Shown here in pieces: positions 7,274 to 12,679 of a stretch of 12,679 nucleotides of DNA. Source of the stretch: an uncultured Rhodopirellula sp. (lineage in GTDB: Bacteria > Planctomycetota > Planctomycetia > Pirellulales > Pirellulaceae); the NCBI GenBank assembly GCA_913061385.1, contig CAJXTM010000024.1, positions 1-12,679 on the forward strand. The letters are read 5' to 3'. Both the position numbers and the translations under genes were made by a program. The notes under the pieces are model-generated. The model saw only the letters and a list, made by a program, of their open reading frames with translations. It was not told the DNA's origin and searched no databases. The first letter of the stretch is position 1, and every line of letters begins with the position of its first letter.

Positions 7274-8665
7274 ATGAACGATTCCATGTTCGACTTCGAC
7301 CTGCTTGTCATTGGAACCGGTCCCGGTGGAGAGGGGGCTGCCATGCAAGCTGTCAAAGGTGGGATGCGAGTGGCCGTAGCCGAGCGTTATCGTCAAATTG
7401 GCGGTGGTTGTACGCACTGGGGAACGATACCAAGTAAGGCGTTGCGTCACACCATCACCAGTACGATGAAAGTACTGAACAATCCGACCTATCGCGAAAT
7501 GGGGATCAATACCCGCCCGACACTGGAGCAGTTGAAACGCGGGACGCAGGCGATCATTGGCCGTCAGGTCACCATGCGTCAGTCATTCTATGACCGTAAT
7601 GGAGTACCTGTCTTTCGTGGGCAAGCGAGATTTGTCGATGATCATGCGATATCGATTGATGGCGATGAGCCAATCCGTGCCAAGCATTTCGTCATTGCGA
7701 CAGGGTCGCGACCGTTTCATCCCCATGGCGTCGATTTCGATCATAAGAGGATCTACGATAGCGATAGCGTTCTTGGTATGGATATGCGACCGTCCTCAAT
7801 ATGCATTTACGGTGCCGGAGTGATCGGAACTGAGTACGCATCGATGCTAAGGAATCTGGGCATCAAAGTGAATCTGATCAACACGAGATCGAAGTTGCTG
7901 GAATTTCTTGATGATGAAATCATCGATGCACTCTCGTACCACCTCAGGGACCAAGGGGTGATTCTCCGGCATGATGAATCAATGGAAAGCATTGAGGGCA
8001 GCGATGACGGTGTCATCTTGCATCTGAAGAGTGGTAAAAGGGTCAAGACTGATGCCCTGCTGTGGGCGAATGGTCGATCAGGAAATACCGAAGATCTGGG
8101 ATTAGAGAATATTGACATTGTTGCCAATAACCGAGGTCAGATCGAAGTTGATGATCAATTTCAGACGGTGGTCCCAAATGTCTATGCGGTGGGTGATGTG
8201 ATTGGGATGCCATCACTAGCCAGCGCGGCCTATACACAGGGACGCGCAGCGGCGAACCATATGCTCGGTCAGGCAGACGGTAACCTCCGCCTCTCGGATA
8301 TCCCAGCTGGCATTTATACAAGTCCTGAAATCAGTTGCATCGGACAAACCGAGCGAGAGCTAACTGCCGCATGTGTTCCGTATGAAGTTGGGCAGGCGCA
8401 ATTTAAGAGTCTTGCTCGAGCTCAAATTACCGGCGAAACAGTGGGTATGCTGAAAATATTGTTTCACCGCGAAACGTTGGCGCTGCTGGGTGTGCATTGC
8501 TTTGGGGCGAATGCCTCTGAAATCATTCACATTGGCCAGGCAATCATGAATCAACCCAACGAAAACAACACGTTGAAGTATTTCATTGAAGCTACCTTTA
8601 ATTACCCCACGATGGCAGAAGCTTATCGTGTGGCAGCACTCAATGGCTTGAATCGGCTGTTTTGA
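7274..8665 (+). CDS. sthA: Soluble pyridine nucleotide transhydrogenase (SthA/UdhA)
   Basis: Product of 463 residues (E. coli SthA 466). This FAD flavoprotein transfers hydride between NADPH and NAD+, mainly to drain excess NADPH, in the cytoplasm. The FAD-binding GTGPGG is at 14-19 and the second Rossmann motif GAGVIG at 180-185. The redox-site region [17 protein letters not shown] (43-59) keeps only the first cysteine (C46); the second position is Thr51. This is the known SthA difference from dihydrolipoamide dehydrogenase and glutathione reductase, which have CxxxxC. The FAD-site motif VYAVGDVIG is present, and the C-terminal [18 protein letters not shown] is characteristic of SthA. The gene is monocistronic, divergent from the amidase and convergent with the symporter gene. 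No sign of damage or transfer. Confidence 0.96.
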   Translation: MNDSMFDFDLLVIGTGPGGEGAAMQAVKGGMRVAVAERYRQIGGGCTHWGTIPSKALRHTITSTMKVLNNPTYREMGINTRPTLEQLKRGTQAIIGRQVTMRQSFYDRNGVPVFRGQARFVDDHAISIDGDEPIRAKHFVIATGSRPFHPHGVDFDHKRIYDSDSVLGMDMRPSSICIYGAGVIGTEYASMLRNLGIKVNLINTRSKLLEFLDDEIIDALSYHLRDQGVILRHDESMESIEGSDDGVILHLKSGKRVKTDALLWANGRSGNTEDLGLENIDIVANNRGQIEVDDQFQTVVPNVYAVGDVIGMPSLASAAYTQGRAAANHMLGQADGNLRLSDIPAGIYTSPEISCIGQTERELTAACVPYEVGQAQFKSLARAQITGETVGMLKILFHRETLALLGVHCFGANASEIIHIGQAIMNQPNENNTLKYFIEATFNYPTMAEAYRVAALNGLNRLF

Positions 8666-8754
8666 GCGATCTGCGTTTCAGCACTGACAGGCAATCGAAA
8701 TCTGCGTTTGGATGATTTGCCCCGCTGTGGTGATGGGGGCGATGAATAGACAGC

Positions 8755-10248
8755 TCATGCCTCAGGCTCACTGATAGCCAGAGGGCTGGCTGTTTCTGAC
8801 TCAAGAGCTTCCACAACAGCGCAGCCACACGAATCACTCCAGACGTTCACTGAAGTGCGACCCATGTCCAGCACTCGATCCACAGCAAGAATGATACCCT
8901 GCATCTCCAAAGGTAGGCCGACGGCTTGCAGAATGATCACCATCATCACCAGGCCAGCGTGCGGAATTCCCGCTGCTCCAATGCTCGCCAGCAATGCGGT
9001 AATCGCAACAATGATTTGTTGCGATAGGGGTAAGTTGTAGCCGTAGTGCAATTGTGCAATGAACAGCACCGCGACTGCTTCGTACAACGCTGTTCCATCC
9101 ATGTTGATGGTTGCCCCAAGTGGTAGAACAAAAGATCCTGTTTTGTTACTGATCCCGGCTCGTTGTTCAACACTTGTCAATGTGACCGGCAGGGTGCCGT
9201 TGCTGCTTGCACTACTGAATGCGGTCAATAGTGCAGGAGACATTGCTCTGGCATATTCAAGTGGTTTGCGTTTGCCAATGATTTTCAAAATCAGTGGAAG
9301 AGTGATGCAGGCATGAATGAGCAGGGCTGCTGCCACCGTCACGACGTACCATCCCAGCGACTGAAAAACACTACTGCCCTGAGTCGAGAGTACCGCAGTG
9401 ATCAGAAAGAAAACTCCGATCGGTGCCAAGCGTATGATGGCGGTGGTGATCGCCATCATGACTTCAAGCCCAGCATTGGTCAGGTCCTGGATTCGAGCAA
9501 CGGTTGTGCCTCCGACCCGAACCGCAAAGACACCAAAAATAATGGTAAAAGCGATGATTGACAGGAAGTTGGGCTGTGTCAATGCAGCCAACGGATTGGA
9601 TGGGATCGCAGCTTCTAGTTGTGCGAACATCACATCAATGAGTGATGTCTGGTGCAATTCCTGGCCGCTTGCAGGACCGGTCGGAGCGGCATTCGTGGAT
9701 TGGAGTCCGGGGCGAATCAAGTTGACAAGCAGCAAGCCTGTCAGGATGGCTAGAAGGCTTGTTGACAGATAATAGCCCAACGTTCGTTTGAACATGTTGC
9801 CGACACCATGCTTGCCGCTCAGGCTGAGAATCCCGGACAGCAACGAGGTGATGATCAATGGAACTGAAACCATTTGCAGCATCCGCAGGAAGAGACCCCC
9901 AATTTTTTGGCACCAACCGCCAACTTGTTTTGCCAGACTCTTGCCATGTTGGTTGTAGATTTGACTTGCAAGCGGATCTTGCTGAGCCAATTCCTTGAAT
10001 GTTCGAATTTCGTCTTTTGATTGTGAGGCAGGATCGACAGTGACCGTGATTTCGTTTTGTTGATCGTCCCGGTAGCGAATGACTGTTCGTGAAGATGAAT
10101 CCGTTACCTCTGCTGCCACGATGCCATCAGGCAAGCCTGAGGTAAGGGTTACTGAGCGTTCAGATGCTGCAATGTTGAGTGCGAGTCCGATACAGCAGCC
10201 TGCGACCATTCCAATCAGTATTTGCCAGTGCAACGCGAGATTTCGCAT
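8755..10248 (-). CDS. Dicarboxylate/amino acid:cation symporter, glutamate/aspartate type, with periplasmic insert
   Basis: Product of 497 residues, an inner-membrane secondary transporter of the DAACS (SDF/GltP-GltPh) family. Family elements are present in order: the serine-rich HP1 tip SSASSNGT (345-352), INMDGT in TM7 (381-386), HP2 around GIPHAG (427-432) and TM8 with DRVLDMGRTSVNVWSD (457-472). By alignment to GltPh, D461, R464, T465 and N468 match D394, R397, T398 and N401, which bind the amino and side-chain carboxylate groups of aspartate. DctA-type dicarboxylate carriers lack this Asp, so an acidic amino-acid substrate with Na+ or H+ coupling is likely. Oddly, about 85 hydrophilic residues (roughly 30-112) lie between TM1 and TM2, where homologues have a dozen. 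The gene is 180 bp downstream of acpS. No strong Shine-Dalgarno is seen. Confidence 0.93.
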   Translation of the reverse strand: MRNLALHWQILIGMVAGCCIGLALNIAASERSVTLTSGLPDGIVAAEVTDSSSRTVIRYRDDQQNEITVTVDPASQSKDEIRTFKELAQQDPLASQIYNQHGKSLAKQVGGWCQKIGGLFLRMLQMVSVPLIITSLLSGILSLSGKHGVGNMFKRTLGYYLSTSLLAILTGLLLVNLIRPGLQSTNAAPTGPASGQELHQTSLIDVMFAQLEAAIPSNPLAALTQPNFLSIIAFTIIFGVFAVRVGGTTVARIQDLTNAGLEVMMAITTAIIRLAPIGVFFLITAVLSTQGSSVFQSLGWYVVTVAAALLIHACITLPLILKIIGKRKPLEYARAMSPALLTAFSSASSNGTLPVTLTSVEQRAGISNKTGSFVLPLGATINMDGTALYEAVAVLFIAQLHYGYNLPLSQQIIVAITALLASIGAAGIPHAGLVMMVIILQAVGLPLEMQGIILAVDRVLDMGRTSVNVWSDSCGCAVVEALESETASPLAISEPEA

Positions 10249-10428
10249 GTTTCAGTGGGTCCAGTGTTGAAAATGTAAGCGATTCATTGTGTCGCGGAAA
10301 TTGTGTCGCAGCTACAAGCGTGATCCTCAGCGTCCTTGCAGCTTGCGGTTGGTCTGTGTACGCAGTGGAGGCATTCGGGCAATTATCTAGCATGCACCAG
10401 AATGTTCATGCCTTGGTTGACGCTTTAC
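10249..10428. other. Intergenic region acpS / symporter gene
   Basis: These 180 bp probably carry the symporter promoter. They contain a 10-bp direct repeat ATTGTGTCGC at 10286-10295 and 10300-10309 with a 14-bp period. Plus-strand frames crossing the region have no protein-like features and lie opposite acpS. Confidence 0.4.
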
Positions 10429-10815
10429 TCATTGTACTTCGTCGGTTGCTACTGCGTAGGCGGTGGCGTGTGTACGACAGGTTGCAAGCGAGACATGGAT
10501 CTTTTCGATCCCAATTTGCTCGGCCCATATCGCAGCAGCACCACCCAACGAGACAGTTGCTCCTTCGCCTTGACGTACCAAAATTTCGATATCGGTCCAT
10601 CTCACGCCTTGATTGCGACATCGCATCGCTTTCATGGTCGCTTCTTTAGCTGCCCAGCGTGTTGAAAAGTATTGATTCGAATTCGCTGTCTTGAGGCAGT
10701 ATTCAACCTCATTGGGAGTGTAGACTCGATCAAGAAATTGTTCGCCGTGGGTTTCAATCATCTTCACGATGCGAACGCACTCAACAATGTCTGTTCCGAT
10801 ACCAAGAATCGTCAT
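10429..10815 (-). CDS. acpS: Holo-[acyl-carrier-protein] synthase (AcpS)
   Basis: Product of 128 residues, a typical length for AcpS. It transfers 4'-phosphopantetheine from CoA to apo-acyl carrier protein, which is essential for fatty acid synthesis, in the cytoplasm. The N-terminal GIGTDIVECVRI contains the metal-binding Asp (D9). RVYTPNEVEYC (30-40) and RWAAKEATMKAM (53-64, with metal-binding E58) are the other two signature blocks. The C-terminal HVSLATCRTHATAYAVA is a slightly unusual variant of the common HVSLSH...AYAVA ending. It follows trpS on the same strand after 111 bp and so may be co-transcribed with it. The common pdxJ-acpS pairing is absent. The Shine-Dalgarno is weak. Confidence 0.95.
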   Translation of the reverse strand: MTILGIGTDIVECVRIVKMIETHGEQFLDRVYTPNEVEYCLKTANSNQYFSTRWAAKEATMKAMRCRNQGVRWTDIEILVRQGEGATVSLGGAAAIWAEQIGIEKIHVSLATCRTHATAYAVATDEVQ

Positions 10816-10926
10816 CGCACCGACAGTTTAGGTGAGCCATGAAAAAGTGACTGAGTCGATTTGCCGCCAAGACAGAGAGGGGCACTGCCATCTGCAGGTC
10901 CATCGCCTCACCCGCTTCTGCTCATT

Positions 10927-11889
10927 CTAACGTAACCCGCAGGCTGCTTGGGCGCGGCTTAGGACTCCGCCGGCAACTTCGCGGGCTCGGTCGGCACCGT
11001 TGCGAAGCGTTTCGCGAACGTAGTCCATGTTGTTGGCGAGATCATCGCGGCGGTTCCTGGCATCGTGAAAATAGGTTTCGCTTGCTTCCGCGACAGCTTT
11101 TTTGACGTCGCCGTACCCAAAGCCTCCACGTCGATACATCGCAGCCATTTCCTGGATCTGATCTGGTTGTGCAAACAATCGAAACAGTTGGTAAAGGTGA
11201 TCCTCGTCTGGCTCTTTGGCATCTTCCATTGGCCTGCTATCAGTGGTGATACGCATGATTTGCTTGCGTATTTTTTTGACTTCGCCAAAAAGAGGAAGTG
11301 TGTTGTCATAGCTTTTGCTCATTTTTTGGCCATCTGTGCCGGGCACCTTGGCGCCATTGTCGAGCGTTCTTGCTTTTGGCATCACAAAAGTGTCGCCGAA
11401 GGAGTGATTGAAGCTGCCAGCGAGGTCACGGCAGACTTCGATGTGCTGGACCTGGTCTTCACCAACAGGAACGACTTCCGAGTCGTAGGCCAGAATGTCG
11501 GACGCCATGAGCACCGGATAGGTGAAGAGTCCGGCATCAGCAGCGATTCCTTTTGCCTTTTTTTCCTTGTAGGCATGGCAGCGTTCCAGTAACCCCATCG
11601 GAGCTCCCGTCATCAACAGCCACGTCAATTCACTGACTTCTGGCACGTCTGATTGAACAAAAAGCGTGGCTTTTGACGGGTCGAGGCCGAGCGCCAGCAG
11701 GTCCAAGGCAGCATCCAGCGTGTTCTGTCGAAGTTCATCTGCATTGCGGATGGTCGTCAGGGCATGCAGATCGGCAATGAAATAAAAGCCGTCATTCTCC
11801 TCCTGAAGATCAATGTATTGGCGGATGGCGCCGAAAAAGTTGCCCCAGTGAGGACGTCCCGTGGGCTGGATACCTGAGAGAACACGCAT
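10927..11889 (-). CDS. trpS: Tryptophanyl-tRNA synthetase
   Basis: Product of 320 residues, a class I aminoacyl-tRNA synthetase that charges tRNA-Trp in the cytoplasm. I chose the ATG at 11889 because the protein must begin just before the conserved [13 protein letters not shown], whose HWGN (14-17) is the HIGH equivalent. In-frame codons up to 11976 would add 29 residues that do not look conserved. Other signatures are GEDQVQHIE (143-151), which lies in the tryptophan/ATP-binding region, and GQKMSKS (197-203), the KMSKS loop. Length and motifs fit a complete, functional bacterial enzyme. It lies 158 bp downstream of cstA and 111 bp upstream of acpS. No T-box or tryptophan leader peptide is visible in the upstream gap. 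Confidence 0.96.
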   Translation of the reverse strand: MRVLSGIQPTGRPHWGNFFGAIRQYIDLQEENDGFYFIADLHALTTIRNADELRQNTLDAALDLLALGLDPSKATLFVQSDVPEVSELTWLLMTGAPMGLLERCHAYKEKKAKGIAADAGLFTYPVLMASDILAYDSEVVPVGEDQVQHIEVCRDLAGSFNHSFGDTFVMPKARTLDNGAKVPGTDGQKMSKSYDNTLPLFGEVKKIRKQIMRITTDSRPMEDAKEPDEDHLYQLFRLFAQPDQIQEMAAMYRRGGFGYGDVKKAVAEASETYFHDARNRRDDLANNMDYVRETLRNGADRAREVAGGVLSRAQAACGLR

Positions 11890-12047
11890 GTCTCGTCTGC
11901 GGATAAGAGTGCGAAAGTGGTGGAACAGGACAAAGAGTAAGTGTGAGCGATTGAATGCGACTCGCGAAGTACCCATCCCGTAAGGAAAATGATAAAGAAT
12001 AATCGCATGAGTCTGAGTGGTCGTTTGATCCCATGCGTGGTCGAGCG
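11890..12047. other. Intergenic region cstA / trpS
   Basis: These 158 bp separate the cstA stop codon from the trpS start and probably hold the trpS promoter. I see no leader ORF rich in Trp codons, no T-box-like structure and no clear terminator for cstA. Confidence 0.4.
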
Positions 12048-12633
12048 TTAGCTAGTTGGGTTGTTGTCACTGGCGGTTGATTGACCTCTCGCGTCAGCCT
12101 CGGCAATTCCCTTGACCTGAGGCCACATCAAGCAAGCTTCGATCAACATCCACAGTTCCAAGGCGAGTGTCGTAATACCGATGACAATGATTACCCAGTT
12201 GGGGTCATCTGAATCAATCCACTTCGGTAGGTCCGTCAGCATCGCCCATGCTGGGATGATCAGCATGAAAATCATTGGGATCACAATGAACCAGACCGGA
12301 ATGTTGCGACGCCACAGGTAGAAAGCAATCACGAGGAACGCTAATCCTGCTAATAGCTGGTTGGTCGCTCCGAAGAGTGGCCATAGCAGCAGACCACCCT
12401 TTCCAGCAAAGTTCTCGAACCACCATGCTGCTCCGGATACGCCGCCCGCGGTCGCAGTCGCTAAAAGATCCGGGTTTTCTGCGACGTACTCAGCGGGGAT
12501 TTTCCCACCCACTGCATCACTCAAACTGACATCAGGTGTCCCTTTGGGCAGAGCAGCAATCAGGAGTGCGAGCATGACTGCAAAAACCGTGGCGCAATGC
12601 TTATTTGTCAGCCACCGTAGTGGATTCATGGAC
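12048..12633 (-). CDS. cstA: Carbon starvation protein A family transporter, C-terminal fragment (truncated by contig end)
   Basis: Only the last 195 or so residues of a CstA-type inner-membrane transporter are present; full-length members are about 550-700 residues. CstA and its relatives import peptides or pyruvate, typically when carbon is scarce. The fragment shows about four hydrophobic segments: [13 protein letters not shown], a long one around [38 protein letters not shown] and [19 protein letters not shown]. The block [16 protein letters not shown] is the recognisable CstA family segment. A polar tail ends at the TAA at 12048. Apparent start codons near the contig edge are not real: the ATG at 12629 is internal and the residues before it come from the adapter. 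The gene is transcribed toward trpS. Confidence 0.88.
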
Positions 12634-12679
12634 CTGTCTCTTATACACATCTCCGAGCCCACGAGACCGAGGCTGATCT
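12634..12679 (-). other. Illumina Nextera i7 adapter (non-genomic), inverted
   Basis: This is the reverse complement of the sequence at the left end. The Tn5 mosaic end CTGTCTCTTATACACATCT is at 12634-12652, the read-2 core at 12653-12667, the same 8-base index (CGAGGCTG) at 12668-12675 and four P7 bases after it. It matches positions 3-48 exactly in inverse orientation. It is not part of the organism's genome. Translated on the minus strand it yields the well-known false N-terminus containing SEMCIRDR. Confidence 0.98.

Noticed and set aside
7403..7429. Loss of the second redox cysteine in the flavoprotein as a defect
   Set aside because: CTHWGT instead of CxxxxC is the normal state of SthA transhydrogenases and not a mutation.
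8669..8710. Short direct repeat ATCTGCGTTT after sthA
   Set aside because: Two 10-bp copies in a convergent gap, with no hairpin potential and no associated feature; compatible with chance.
11065..11592. 175-codon plus-strand frame opposite trpS
   Set aside because: It is an antisense shadow of a well-conserved synthetase gene.
1..12679. Perfect terminal inverted repeats with Tn5 mosaic ends, as if the window were a composite transposon
   Set aside because: The repeats include Illumina primer and index sequence, and no transposase gene is present. They are library adapters.

Overview
This window is a metagenome-style assembly fragment, most likely from a planctomycete (PVC group). The evidence is a PVC-type 'membrane-bound dehydrogenase' beta-propeller protein, a Tat-exported sugar isomerase/epimerase next to a secreted DUF1080 (3-keto-disaccharide hydrolase) protein, many small single-gene units, and mostly weak Shine-Dalgarno sites. 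Both outermost ends (1-48 and 12634-12679) are not genomic. They are Illumina Nextera transposase/i7 adapter sequence carrying the same 8-base index, and they mimic a perfect terminal inverted repeat. The genomic part is about 49-12633, and the gene at each end is cut by the adapter.

Layout: (1) 49-2115, minus strand: a TIM-barrel sugar isomerase/epimerase followed 71 bp downstream by the N-terminal 378 residues of the PVC dehydrogenase. The dehydrogenase frame runs without a stop into the adapter. (2) 2376-3170, plus strand: a divergently transcribed secreted DUF1080 protein. Its last codons and stop lie in a 17-bp tandem repeat of three perfect copies. (3) 3490-6260, plus strand: astD-astB, translationally coupled by ATGA, two steps of the arginine succinyltransferase (AST) pathway. 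(4) 6381-7226, minus: a nitrilase-superfamily amidohydrolase. Divergent from it is sthA (7274-8665, plus), the soluble NAD(P) transhydrogenase. (5) 8755-12633, all minus: in transcription order a 3'-terminal piece of cstA, then trpS, acpS and a glutamate/aspartate-type cation symporter with an unusual soluble insert after its first membrane helix.

How they may work together: region 1-2 looks like an extracytoplasmic sugar-oxidation/cleavage module (oxidoreductase, 3-keto-sugar hydrolase/lyase family, epimerase family). The AST enzymes yield glutamate-level products and NADH. The acidic amino-acid symporter, CstA and SthA fit a peptide/amino-acid catabolic lifestyle with redox balancing, but that link is inference. 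I see no CRISPR array, tRNA, rRNA, prophage, genuine insertion sequence or defence system. The candidates most worth following are the divergent sugar module, the repeat across the DUF1080 stop codon, the astDB pair without its usual partners, and the domain insertion in the symporter.
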